DNA of 64,000 bases, from NCBI GenBank assembly GCA_036365515.1, contig CM070874.1, positions 63,569,583-63,633,582 of the forward strand, in the 5' to 3' direction. Shown here piece after piece: positions 22,406-36,170 of the stretch. The stretch is from Torymus aiolomorphi. Lineage: Eukaryota; Arthropoda; Insecta; Hymenoptera; Torymidae. The first letter of the stretch is position 1; every line of letters begins with the position of its first letter. The notes beneath the pieces were generated by a model. It was given only the letters and a program-made list of their open reading frames with translations, made no database searches and was not told the origin of the DNA. The position numbers and the translations under genes are program-made.

Positions 22406-23595
22406 CTCCAACTGGAAATTCATGAATCAGTTCCAGTATACAACTATTCAAATTGTTGTGAATTATATCTGGTGAAATTAATACATTGGTAGTTAACAAT
22501 TTATTTCAATGAGTGAGTATACTAAAATTCGAAATTATAAGCATCATTTTGAAAGGAAATTTAGAACTTTCTAATTTTTCATTTTACTATGAAATTGGGA
22601 GAAAATGGTACGAGAAAAAGGAATAAAAAATAATGTTGTAAATAAAAAACTGTGTTAATTTCACCACTGTTAAATATTATAAATCATATAATCTTATCAT
22701 GCTAAAGACATTATTACTTATTTCTAAAAGTATGTTTTTACATGACTTTTTTTTTCAAAACATTAACTTAAGGTATTTAAAACAAGACACAAAATTTATT
22801 TCTTGAAAAGAAGAAATTAAATTTATTTTTTGTTTTTTTATTAAAAATAAAACATAATGCTTTTAAAGCATCTATGCTTTTTATTTTTAAAAGCATATAG
22901 TTCCCAAGTTATAGCCTCTACCTTAGCTATTGTGCAAGACACTATATATAACGTGTAATAATTTGGTGATATTAAGTTCCCAGAGGGATCATATCTCTAG
23001 GGAGTCATAATCGAATTTATGGAATACATAAATTCAGAGCATGTGCTGAAATACATTGAATGTTTAAAATAGCAATTTTTGAATATTTGTTAATTCATTG
23101 AAATATTTATTGCTTAATCCTAATTCCCAATACCCAATAAGGCTTTTTAAAATTTGCATTTTTTAAAATTCAATGAACTAAAGCACATAAAGAGTATTAA
23201 AATATTCAAATTTGATCCGACTAGATGTAATAGATAAGTCTCATTGTAATTCTGATAGCATAATAGATTTAATATATTCATAACCAATTCATGCTTCAAT
23301 CAAAAGTTCAAAGTTGAGTGAACTTATGAACAGGAAATAACTATGTCATACCAAAAGATGCATACATATATATATATATATATAATATATAAATATTAGA
23401 TTTATCTAACGCATAACTCATGTTAATAAACTAATTGCACTTTATATAACAATGAAATTTCAAGACCCTGATGTAGATAAGATAAGTTTAAGTTGTCAGC
23501 ATATATCTCAAGTGCTAATCATTAATGACATTGATTACGTGTACTATGCATATACAGAGTTGAATGTTTAAACAAACACAAAACAACTAACTTAC

Positions 23596-24670
23596 AATTT
23601 CCCAGGAACACCCACACATACACACCTCTGCCCAATCCAAAAACCTTATATACTACTCCCTATGGGGCACTGTAAAACACTGGGCTAATTTGAGCGTAGC
23701 TGGACTACACTGTTGACACAACACACCCATTGTTGACTTAACAATCCGGCTGTTGACTAAACAGTCCTTGCTGCCTTGAAGCAAGTAGGTACCAGCCAAC
23801 ACTAGCGGTAAGAACAGTCTCAACATTCCTCTCGCCCCGCGCAACCACAAAGAACAGTGTGTTAGAGCGTGTAAGATACGAACCTCCGGCAGTCCTCTCT
23901 TGGGAAGGGCAGAGACACAGCCTCTCCTCAGTCAATCAGCTGGAAACAGCAGCAGCAACAGCGGCGGCGGCAGTGGCGGTGGCAGTACACCCACGGCCGA
24001 AGGAAAACGTCGTCGAGGCACATACTTGTTCTCTCTTTCCCGCGGGCGTGAGTGAATGTTGCAAGCTGCAGCAGCAGCGAGAGCCGCCGTGCCGCACGCG
24101 CGAGACACACACACACACACACACGACTTGTTATGGCCTTTTTAAAAGATTCCTGAAGAGCCACCCGACTGCTGTTGCTGCGGATATACTCGGCTGGAGA
24201 CAGTGGCAGCGGCGTTCGCCGTCATCGTCGTTGGGGCCGGTGATCGCAGTGTTCGCACTACGTGTGTCCTCGTCGCGGTGGTTTGTGTATTCCGGAGCAC
24301 TGCGCGGCGGGCGGCGCATCGATTCATGACGGTTGGGAGAGCGGGCCGAGCCTCTTCCCCTCGCCCTCTCTGTCTCTCTCTCTGCGGAGGAGGAGTGAGG
24401 AAGAGGAGAGAAAGTGAGAGAATCCTCTCTGTCTCTCCCTCTCGTGGTATACGGTATACGGTTTCGAGCTCGCGCGCGCGCGTGGTACTGATGTGGTAGC
24501 AACGGTCAGGTTACAGTGTGCGGTAACATCTGCTGCAGTGCCGACGGTTGTTGAAAGCGATAAGCGAACGACCCGGACGAGAAAACAGGTGCACTGTGCA
24601 CAGTGGGTGATTGGTTCGAGGTCGCGGGTGTAGGTGGCGCGCCGCGTTCTGAAATTTGAAATTTCGAACA
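23596..24670 (-). promoter_or_regulatory. CpG-rich block, likely INPP4 leader exon/promoter
   Basis: This is sharply GC/CpG-rich against AT-rich flanks, with CAG and CA repeats (24110-24124). On the minus strand GTAAGT at 23595-23590 is the first strong donor facing INPP4 exon 1, so a noncoding first exon ending at 23596 is plausible. The start site is not defined. The block could also serve the divergent Prune gene, whose ATG is 1.0-1.8 kb to the right. Confidence 0.4.
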
Positions 24671-25403
24671 TTATCGGTGTTTGACGTTTTTTGGGATGAT
24701 TGGTTTTTGGTAAAAGAAAAATTTGTTCATTTTTTGCCGCTGAGAGGTTAGTTTTTGTATTCTTTTTTCTTCCTTATGAGGTATCAGCACCAGGCAACAT
24801 CCTCAATTAGTTTTTGTATCAGAGTATCAGACGTGTGATAAAACCAATATATGTGAAGTTAGGCGAGTTTCCACGGTATTTAAATCGATAACCACAGTGT
24901 CTGTCTCATCTGACACAGCTATGTTGAGTCTCGGTCGACTTCACGGCGTAAAGGGTTGGTGTTGTCACTTGCACGTGATCGTGTCGTCGGGTTGTTTTGA
25001 TTGACATGCACAAAATGAATGGGAATGAAAATTATGTAGATTACATTTGTGATAAACCGCATTATTTTTCGTTACATTATTACTACATGAGATGTTAAAG
25101 AGTTAATTTAATTTAATTGATAATAAAGATTTTAAATTGGTAATTTAATTTCAATTTCCGTGTTATTCAAATTGAGGTTGATTGGGTATTCTTTTTCTGG
25201 TTGGTTTATGAGTGGACGAGCATGTGAATAATGCAACGATAAGGTAATATTTTTTATTATCATTTATTTCTCCACACATCAAAATCACTTTTATTCAAAT
25301 AATTGAAAATTCGATATTGATATTTAATTTTTTTTACGAAACTAAAAAAACGAACTAAAAGTAATCTGCGTACATAAAAATTTTTAAATAAAGCTAATAA
25401 CAA

Positions 25404-25446
25404 GTGCGTGTGTGCGTGTGTGCGCGCGCGCGCGTGTGTGTGTGTA
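25404..25446. repeat. GT/GC dinucleotide repeat
   Basis: An alternating GTGCGTGTGTGCGCGCGCGC-type purine-pyrimidine tract lies about 200 bp before the Prune start codon; such tracts can adopt Z-DNA. Confidence 0.8.
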
Positions 25447-25609
25447 TATGTATGTGTTTATGAAATGAAACTACAATAATAGTGACAAATCTTGAAATTG
25501 TTTACATCATGCCCTAAGTTATTTCTTTTGTTGAGAAGAGAGAACCTATGATAAGAGAGAACCTATGTTATTTGGCTGATATTTGCGACATCTAAAGTAC
25601 TTTCAGTTT

Positions 25610-25651
25610 ATGGCGATACGAAGCAAGCATATCCCGGCGAAAAAAAATTAA
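25610..25651 (+). other. Upstream ORF ending 1 nt before the Prune start
   Basis: ATG GCG ATA CGA ... AAT TAA, 13 codons plus stop. Its TAA ends at 25651 and the Prune ATG begins at 25653. A possible initiator or acceptor TTTCAGT lies at 25601-25607. The very short distance would favour inhibition or reinitiation. Confidence 0.5.
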
Positions 25652-25652
25652 G

Positions 25653-25697
25653 ATGGAAACTATGGACGTGTTTCTCGCTATTGCAAAAGATTATCAG
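25653..25697 (+). CDS. Prune: Prune exon 1 (15 codons)
   Basis: METMDVFLAIAKDYQ ends in phase 0 before GTAAAA. Prune proteins start with a similar short helix (M-x-x-(F/Y)L). It was found by looking for a phase-0 start upstream of exon 2, so it is slightly less certain than the other exons. Confidence 0.75.
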
Positions 25698-28600
25698 GTA
25701 AAATTTAATTTTATGAACGATCCATTATTTTTTCTTATTTTATATATAATATTTTTTAATTAATATATAGTATTCAATAACGTTTTTTAAATAACAATAT
25801 AACTAATATAAGATTTATGTATCGATCGGATTTACGTTTAGGATATTCTGAGCATGAACTATGTACTTTGTATAGATGTCATACAGAATATTATATTTGG
25901 TTGTATTCGTAGAAGAGGATTACATATTCCATTTATTTCGTATTCATATAGTACAAATTCTTCGCGCGGTTTATTGAGAGATAGAATGTAAATCGAACCT
26001 TCATACTTTTGCATTTTTAAATATTTATATTTAATCCTTCATACTTGCATTGATACATTTTTAATTTTCTTTTTTACATATTCAAAAAATATATTATATT
26101 CCAAGAATTGATAAATTCAATAATAAATTTTTTCCGCAGCCAGCTCTTATTTTTTTCAAAAAATATAAAATTATTTATTGTGTTGCCACTGTTGCATTGT
26201 GATTAGGCATGCACGTAGTGGTTTGTATATGATCAATGTATTATAACATTATTTCAATCGAAAAATATAAGCCCATAAAATCACATAATCCTAATCCTTT
26301 CGTTCTATAGTACATAATTTATTACAATATACGGTAATAATTTATGTAACGAACAAGTATTACCTGAAAGTATTTAATAATGAACTAAAATCTTAATTAT
26401 TATTGATATGGGATTACTTTGATATTTTTTAGGCAAGGACATAAAATATTATAGTCTATAAATACATCAATATATTACTAATTATAATTATTAGAAAATA
26501 GATTTGTAAGAACAATTTATAAAAAAATTAAAGCAGTTAAAATAAACCGATCGAAAAATTTAATTCAACTTATAAAATAATGATGCTTATTAACACATTA
26601 ACCCATCAAAAAGAATTAAAAATATTAAAATAATAAAATATGGAAAATTAATATAAAGCTGAAAGAGTAATAATTTTGATTGCTCATATGGTGTATAAAA
26701 GGTATAAAGTATATAAAAACATAACATTAAAAAAAAAAAAAAAAATTAGTCAGTTTACTTATTGAGGGGAAATGTTATTAAAATTTGCCTATTAAATACA
26801 CGGAATTAGTGTAACCAAACTTTGGACAGGCGTTCATTTGCAATCGACTCTTTCATAACTTTCTCATTTAGTAACCTGATCAATTTATTTTTAAATTGCA
26901 TAGTTGTTTATCCTCTAAGTGACAGGAGCACAGACTTTATAGTTTGCACTTCGAAAAATAATTGAAAATTTACACCCCGCGGGTATTCTCTTTTCCATCT
27001 TATTTAGCAAGAAATTCTCCTTGCACACCGTGCGAACACAATAAACGTTTCCAGTCCGGGAGAAAATTAAATCTCACCGCACAGTTATTTTCTCATCACG
27101 CGAGACTTAAAACAACACCATTTCGGGCTCCACCCTGTCTCCTCAACCTTGATAAAAAAAAAGACAACCCTGCTTCCCGTCGTGTCCCTTAATTAAACAA
27201 AAACTTTGACTCCCATACTCACCAAGAAAAATGTTATATACATATATACACACACCTTAAGGGTCCGGTGCGCTTTCCACAGACACGGATGTGCAGCCAC
27301 GCGCGAGTGCGCGTCGTCCTGGGCAACCCTACCTGCGACCTCGACTCGGCCGTTTGCGCCCTGGCGCTGGGTTTCCTCTTCCACACGGTTACCGAGGAGG
27401 ACAATAGTACCATCGTCGTGCCCGTGTTGAACGTGTCGCGCGACGAGTTCCGGCTGAAGACCGAAGTGGTTCATTATCTCGACCGTTGTCGTGTGTCCAG
27501 GGATCTGCTGAAGTTCCGGTGAGTAGTGAAGAATTTTTTATGGCCGTTTTATTGATATGCGAGATGCGCTGCGGGGGGATTAATCCATTAATGTTTGGGT
27601 CTCGGAGCGGATGATGGTAGATGCGAAGTAAGGTAATAATGCTTCGGAATGATTGAACGAGTTTGTTGGACGATGTAATGCTGCACACGTTGTTGAGGTA
27701 GCTTGCTTTTAGTAATTTTCTGCTCAAGATAAAATGAATTTTTAAAGTATATATAAAATAATAATAAGGTTGTGTGCAGTAATTCGACGAGTTAAATTTT
27801 TCGATAAAGATTATGGTTTTACAGATTTCATCTTGTTAAAGTATGAGTTACGGTTTAAATTAGTCAGCCATGCCAAATAACTTTTGTTTTATTCAACTCG
27901 TATTTACAAGGAGAGGGTCTAACCTGTGGGAAACGGATTTTAGCGGGCATTAGGAGAGTCGATTTCTGGTATCTAAAAATGAAGCCCAGTGCTGACAATT
28001 TCATCCAATGGGCCCGTTTTCTTGAGATATGGGCAATTTAATCTCAAATAATATCCTCTATTTCGTTAAAAAATGATGTCTCTTCTATTGAGTATCACAT
28101 TGCAAATATTTATGATACGAAAACGAACAAAAAAGATTATAAAAGTAGACAGTAAAGCAAAAATTTAAACCCTGATTCACTAAAAAAATATTGATTTTTC
28201 AGGAAGTTACAAGCAATCAAAGATAGCGTAAAAAATGGTTAAAAATTTGTCTTCATTTTAACCGATTAAATGGATCGTATTTTTAACCATTTTCGTATGC
28301 TACATTTGATTGCTTGTAACTTCCTGAAAAATCAATATTTTTTAACGAATCAGGGCTTAAATTTTAGCCTTTACTGTCTACTTTTATAATTTGTTTTGCT
28401 CGTTTTCGTATTATAAATATTTGCAATGTGACACTCAATAGAAAATACAATTTTTTAACGAAATAGAGGATATTTGAGATTAAATTGCCCATATCTCAAG
28501 AAAAAGGGCCCATTGGATGAAATTGTCAGTACTGGGATTAATTTTTAGGTACCAGAAATCGACTCTCCAATGCCCGCTAAAATCCGTTTCCCGCAGGTTA

Positions 28601-31600
28601 GACGGTCTCCTTGTTAGCAAGTTATTACTGAAATGTAATATTGACGTATTAATGCTGTAAAATAGGAATCTATCATTTCATTAGTAAATGAGGTGTAATT
28701 TAATATGTCAAGTTTGGTACTATTACATTGAAGTTATCAAGTATTTCAAATATACAGTATTTGGAATTACTGATAATGTTTATTGGTTAAAATCATATAT
28801 TTTACAATTACCTACTGCGGAAAATGCTATTGCCTGCACAGTTACAAATGATATTTTTCTCGTATACTGTATTACAAAAAATGTACATTAACATTATTAG
28901 TTAATTAATCAAGCAGTGTGATTCAATCTGCTACTGCTTCAATAATGTAGTTTCAAATGAATGAAGAATAATATTAGCATCTTATTATTTTCATCTTTTC
29001 TACAAAAAAAAAATATATACCGCATCATTATCTGGTCTTTAGCTTCATTTTTCATTCCTTTATTAGCATTTTTCACTCATAAAACATACCTAAAACACTT
29101 CATTTGCATTATAATATATATTTAAAGTCAAAGGAAAAATCTCCTTTGTTCATCGCAAAATTATACGAATCCCATTACACAATCATTAAACCACATTTCA
29201 ATCCCGCCGTTGAATATACGTTTGCGCAGCTCCTCGACCATACAGCGTTTTTGTTATATATATGCAGCACGCGCATTAAGCGCAAAAAGATCCACGCTTA
29301 TAAGCACCACGTACTATACCAGCCAGCTACGCGCGCGTGCGCGCAACTAATAAAAAATGGCCTTGCGCTTTTTGCGCCCTCCTTCTTCATTTTAAATAAA
29401 GAAGAGAGGAGAGCTATACGTACACAGCACCGCTCGCTCTGCTCCCGCATCACTTATTTTTATTTTCCTTCCTCCGAGAGAGAACTCTCGCGTATATATA
29501 TATACCTCTCGGACTTACCTCGCGCCCCTGATTAATTTACGCCTAAACTCGAGTCTCTCCCTCGGTTCGCGCTAAGCTCCCGTGGCGATTAATATTCAGA
29601 CCCAACGTGCGCGCTTTCTTTCTCGGCCTCTCCCCCGCGCGTTTATACCAACGCACACGTTCGGAAAAAAGCTTCGCTCGCTTCTTTCTCTCGTCAATAA
29701 ATCATTTGCGGGCGCGCTTTCGTTTGTTTGTCTGTCCGATCGGGGAAAAAAGACCCGGGCGTGTCGGTGGAGATAGAGCAAAAAAGATGCGATGCAGCTG
29801 GGAATGGACGCGCGGACGAATTACCATAGCCAATTGGTAAAAGATTGACAAATTTTTTCGCGACCGCACGCTTGGTTTGGATAACTTCTGGCTTTGTTTC
29901 GCGCGCGTGCGTCTCTGTGCCAGCGGCTATTGACGTTACAAAGAACGAAATTGCGTTTTCATGACCGCGGCGGCGGCCCGCTTTTTTCCCATTTCGGTAT
30001 TTTTAATTAAGTGCCCTGTGCGCTGCAGCGGCGACGGCGTGCTGCTCTTTTGTTGAAAAAATAATCGCAATAGCGCACGAAGCGCCGCGTACAGCGCGCG
30101 AGAAGTGCTTCCCTTCCCTCCTGCGTGTAACTATATACAGCGCTCGTAGGAAATTAAAAAGTCCCTGTTATATTGAACCCTTGGATTTTTAATTCTCGCG
30201 AGCGAGCGTTCGGAGAACTCATTCTGCCGGGATGGCGGGTAATATCGACGCGGCGTTGAATTACAGTCGAGGGTGCAGGCTATTGGACGCGATATGTGGG
30301 TTAAGTACAAGTGTGTAATTGACGGTAAACGCTTGTTTTACCGAAGGGCTCGGACGATATTGGCGGAATACTCGTCGGCCGGCGATGAAAAATGTCGGCG
30401 CCCGAATATAAGTGGTTCACGGTTCTGCGGCGGGAATGCGCGGATACGAGCGGTAAGTGTTACATGTTATTATTTTTCGTTAAATGGAAATGGCTCGTGT
30501 CAACGTATTAAATTTCGAATATCGTTTTACATGCCATAAAGAAGTACTTATTTGTAATTGTAAAAGGTTCTTGTGATTTCTCTTAGTAGGAAGATGGCCA
30601 GATCATATAGTTTAGGGTAAATTTTAGGGTGTTTTTTTAAAGGTAAAAATATGAAGAAACCTGAAAACGGCAAAATGAACTTTAGAAAATTTTAATTTAA
30701 TTTTATTGAATTTTAGGAAAAAAGCTTCTTTTTCAAATGAAGATTCAGCAGTCAATAACAATTATACATACAGTTTAAAAAATAAAACGAAAATAGAAAT
30801 AGAGAAAATGAACTTCAATGCGCTTCGTTAAAAATTAAAAGAAATTAACTTTTTCCAAAATTATGATAGTTTTAAGTTCATGCTATTCGAGACATATATA
30901 TCCAATAAGATCACTTTTCCAACTTACATATTGTACAATTCGGTACTTTAACAGAAAAGATGATCATAATAATTCTTTCTAATTGACTCTATATATAAGT
31001 TATAGTATAAAAGTTTATAAATTTATTGTAATTAAAAAAAAGATCCTAAAAAAGTTCGTTTTAACCATAGCAGTAAAAGTGTTAAGCAACAGAAATATAC
31101 TCAAGTACGTTTTTGATGATCATTTGGTCATAATTTTGGAGGTTATTACTGTATTTTAAATCGAAAAGCAAAAGAACGCTTTTTTTGTTACTCGTGCACA
31201 CTACACAATTAAAACACGTTCCAAAACCTAAACACAGTCCGTGCTCCGGAAGCTTGATACTTAACTAGGAACCAAATAAGTTTTAAACTCGGAATACTAT
31301 CATTACGATCGATTCGGTGTCTTACGATTTTAACGGAGAATAAAAATGCGTTATTTGAAAACATACATCAAATTGTACAAAATAACATTAGAAAACTACT
31401 GTCACGGAGGTTTCCGTCGACGTTGGACACAACGTGGAAGACGAGAAACAACACAGTCAGCATAAACATAACTAGCTCGCGATGCACTCGTCGTAGCATC
31501 GCGACGTTAGCTCAGTGATAGAGCACAGGACTACAAACCTCGGGTCCGTGTATTCAAATCCCGCTCGTCGCATATTTGTTCACTTCATTTCATTTATTTC

Positions 31601-34600
31601 TCACATACGTAACACTACACAAAACGAATAGACATACCGTATCATTTCATATACACATCCACAAATTTATCGGATCGCATTTAAATAAAACGCAGTAAAC
31701 ATAAACGTCGATAGAGTGCACTAACAGGGAAAATTTGCTATGTCTTTCTCTTATCGTGTAACCTCACGTCGGATAATTCCTCGTTACGTTTAATACCACG
31801 TAATTTGTACCTGTCAATCGCATCCGCGGCTCACCGACCGCGGATCACTCGATTATTTCGCTTTAATTAAAATATATATTTTTTTCCGCACCCTTCCTAT
31901 CTCTCTCTCCATATACTCGCGCAGCCTCGTTTCCCGCGTATATGTGTGCGCGCGCAGAAAAATTCATTTATCGGCTATCCTCTATACAGACTCCATAATC
32001 GACTGCTGCTCCTAACCTACCTACACACGCGCTTTTCCACTGTCGCGCGATCCAAATTCGCGCATCGGCGAATCGATTTTTCTGCCTATAACATTTACAT
32101 TTAAACGACACGCAAAACTACACCCATCCCCGGATTTAATATTAAACGATCGGGCGCACGTCCCCTTTGGCTCGCGACGGCGGTAGAAAATGAAATCACC
32201 GAACGGCTAATATCGACTGCACTTAACACAAGTGCGCGGGCCCGCGCGCGCAAAAGTGATTTCGTCTCTACACTCGACTGCACCACTCCGAGGTTCCGCG
32301 ATGTTATATATAGGTATAATTCACGCACGAGGGACTGCGGGTGTAGATATACATAGTGTCAGTCGTCGGTATACGCGAGAGGAATCTCCGATAGCGGGGG
32401 GATATACGTCGCGGACATAAAAATAATTCCATTATGCCAATATGTAATACAAGGGGACGGGTGGCAGGTCACGTGTGTGTGTGTGTGTGTGTGTCGGTTA
32501 TAACGGTATTATATATATGCGGGCAGAGCCGCACGGGCTCGTGTTATGCCCGGGCTAAAGCCTGAAATTGGCTGTTGTATAATTGAACATCGGCCGTTCG
32601 CAAACGAGATTATTAAGGGGGTATATGTATGTAGACGTGCATACGCCGCCGTGGGTGCGAGTGCGCTCAGGTTTCTCGTGTGTATATATATACGTATTGT
32701 GTATGTATCTGATGTGCGGATGCCGATTGTTTCGTCGAGCGCGCGTTTTTAATTTCGTTATACGTTTTTAATTATGTGGTTGTTATCGATTTGTTGCGCC
32801 ATTGATACGTATTAACTTTTAATTGGAACTGTCGTTCGGTTTTGCATATACGCAGAGCCGTCGTTGTTCTAGTTTGCGGAAATTCAAGTCATCTTTGTTG
32901 TCCGAATAATAAGCATTCTGAGAGTGATTTTTTGCTAGAAGATGTTTGTATGATGAAAATTATTTTTTAAAATTGTAGAATCGCGGTCAGAAGCATTTTT
33001 AAGTTTAATTATATTAATGGTTTCAAACAAAGTTAATTAATTGAATAACTCTCGCCTTTGTAAAAAAAAAATACGCACTAACGTTCGTTGTTCGTTGAAT
33101 AATTTACATATTCAAGCTGACACGTTTTATTTACGAAAAATACTTGGGGGGTTCAGTCGGAAACGTAGTTTATAAACATTCCTACAATAGTAAAGTGAAA
33201 TTCAGTTAAAATCTTGATAATTCTCGAAAAAATAATATCTCTCTTTGAATTGCGACCAAAGAGAATTAAATACGTGTATAATTATATAATAAACAGATTG
33301 TTGTTTCTAAATAACTACAGTTAATTAGTATTTCATCATGTATTTGAAAGTTAAGTCACACATTTGAAAGCAAAATAAATCCTCAAAGTATAATAAAACC
33401 CCACTATCGTTTTATAAAATTATTAAACATCATACTTCTCTAACTTCAGATATTATGTCAGCGCACATAGAAACCTACAGCCACAATAATTTGCTTCTCA
33501 AAGTAGCGGGGACGCAGCAGTAACAACAACAACTGCCTATTCAAAATAGTAATTTGACCTGCATCTGCATTCCGAGCGAGTGCTCGCACACTCTACCAAC
33601 CCAGCCGCACAGCTTACTTCGCTCTCTTCCGCGCGTTTAATCGCGACGACGTACTGCGGCTGCACACAGCAGCGGAGCTCTGAAAAACTTTCAGCCCGTC
33701 GTCGACATCCATTCGACTTCCAAAGAGAGGAGGAGACAAGAGGGAAAAAAACCGCGTGTCGCGCCTGACGTTTCGAGCTCGGCGAGCGAAAAAAAAAGAG
33801 TACGAAAATTGGGGCGATGGCTTTAAAAGCATTTAAGAAGCCCGCGCGCGCGCGCGCAAAATTGCAAGCTTTCAAACGCTTCGCAAACCTATTGCGTTGT
33901 AATTCCCTCGTAAAGGCTCATACTGCTGCTGTTTTGCGGCCGCCGCGTATATACATATATATACACACGCTGGATTACACGCTTTTGTGAATGGACGCGG
34001 GTATATAGTCAGATAAGTGCGCTCGCTCGAGTCCTCGTCTTTTTAATAGCCTCCTAGTCGCGAAACGCGCTCTGAAATCTCGAGACGAGAAATGTTTTAA
34101 CAGCTCGGCTCCACCGCGCTGCTTTTGCAGTCTGCTGTTGCGCATCTATATAGATAGAAAGAGAGCGGTTGTTTACTCGAGATTTTGCAGTGCTTAAAAC
34201 TGCGCGCCCTTCCATCGTCGATCGAAAGTTTCGCACCCCTCGTTTAATGGATTTATGCGGTGATTTATGAGCGCGCGAGTGACAACTGCCTCTTTGCTCG
34301 AGTGAGAGTGCATAATGCGCCACGGGATTTTATGTACTTACTGTCTGAGATGTGGTTATTAAATTCTGATTGGGCTTTATGTTTCGGTGTTTAAGAGTGT
34401 CGGTAGATGAAAAAATAGATAAATAATTACACCCCTTTCCGGAATTAATAGTTTTATTTGATGTAGCTTGATATTAACAGTTATTTTTATTCTCCTCTCA
34501 TCATAATAGTCTCATCTCGAATGCTATAGTTAATAATTAATACGTTATTTCATATGTCATTGCATTGTGAATTTGAATTACTGATCGATACGCATTATTG

Positions 34601-36124
34601 TACAAAGCACAAATGTATATTCTATATAATTATCATCAATTTTGAATCTTAAACTAGGTATAGCAAATTAGGGGATCGAAACTTGCAACTGGAGGTCCTG
34701 AATCATTGCTGACGTTTAGATATGCTATTATTAATTCACGATGAACTTGATGTACGTTCAGTAAACTCATATGCTAATCAAATTTGCACTGCATATTAAT
34801 CAAGCATGAAATGTGCACTTACATAGCGCGTTGCTATATGCACCTGCATGAATGAAAGTCTAGGTTTTCCGTTCATTCGAAATTCATTGCATAATCGAAA
34901 TTCAGAAATTCAATTGTTATTACATTTTAAATTTATGTACTTAGTTTAGAACTTATGTCTTCCCTTTCTCAATGTTTTATGATAAATGACTGTTATTAAT
35001 CTATGTACTTGAGTTGATATTTATTAGCTTCTCAAGTTGCATTTTAATCCTTTATAATTTATGCATGTACGTCTATTAACTAATTTGGCCACTTTAGCTT
35101 TATGCAGAGCTAATATCACTTCTGGCGCATTTTTAACTTTTGTTATAGTAAAAGAAGTATCATAGTTTGGTGTCCTTTCATAAATGTTTTTTAAAACTTG
35201 TTCACAGAAAATTACAACATTTTTTTAGCTTTGTGTGGTGTTACGTGTGAAGGCTCTTTATAACTATAACGGGTGGAGGGTTTCAGCTTTCCATGCAGTT
35301 CCGTAACGGTGCACGGTGGAATCTTAAATATTTTTTTCAAAAATAAATTTTTAAATAAATGCCAAAACTTTATGCAGAAAAAATGACTCTGGTTTCTTGC
35401 CTACATAAATACATGAGAGCAGTAAATTAAAATATATAAGAGCAAGATTTTCAAGTTCTTTTTTTTTATCTAAAAAATACATTTTTCACTATGAAATATC
35501 GATATCTCCGTTTTATAAACGCCAATCGGGTTAAACTCTTCCACACACGAATACGAATAATAGAAAGCTCCGATCCCCAATTCATTTCAAAACCTATTCG
35601 CTATCGAAAGATCCGTTTCCTATCCGCTGCCCATAAACTGAAAAAAATAACGCGCATCTGTTCTTATCGACACAGCCTCTGTTCCCTTTGTAATTGCGGG
35701 CGCTCCGAACGCAAGTCGTTAAAAATGTCATCTACGCGTGCTTTTCATCCGCGGAAAACTTTTACGGTCCCCGCGCGTCCGGCTTCGAAATACCTTTTTA
35801 ATCCCCCCTACCTCGCTTTTAAAAGGATATAATACATATATAGGTTTACCTTTCGGGAATAAATAAATGCAAAAGAATACGCGTGCGCATTCGTTCCCGC
35901 GTCTGCATGGGGCCCGGCGCATTCAGTAAGGCTTATATGGGCTGCAATCACGGGAAAACATCGAATCTATAAAAGGTTTTCTCCGGTATCAATTTTGCGA
36001 GCGCGCACGCGCGCTTTGTAGCCTATGGGCGAGCTCGTAAGTTTCCCTTTCAGCTCTTTCTTTCTTTGACTTATCTCTTCTCTCTATACGTGATGCGCCG
36101 GGCTGATTTCATTTCGCTATGGCT

Positions 36125-36170
<46 letters not shown>

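Noticed and set aside
23859..24671. Overlapping open frames on both strands of the CpG-rich block
   Set aside because: Many frames stay open at once because stop codons are rare in GC-rich repeats; more likely a promoter or leader exon.
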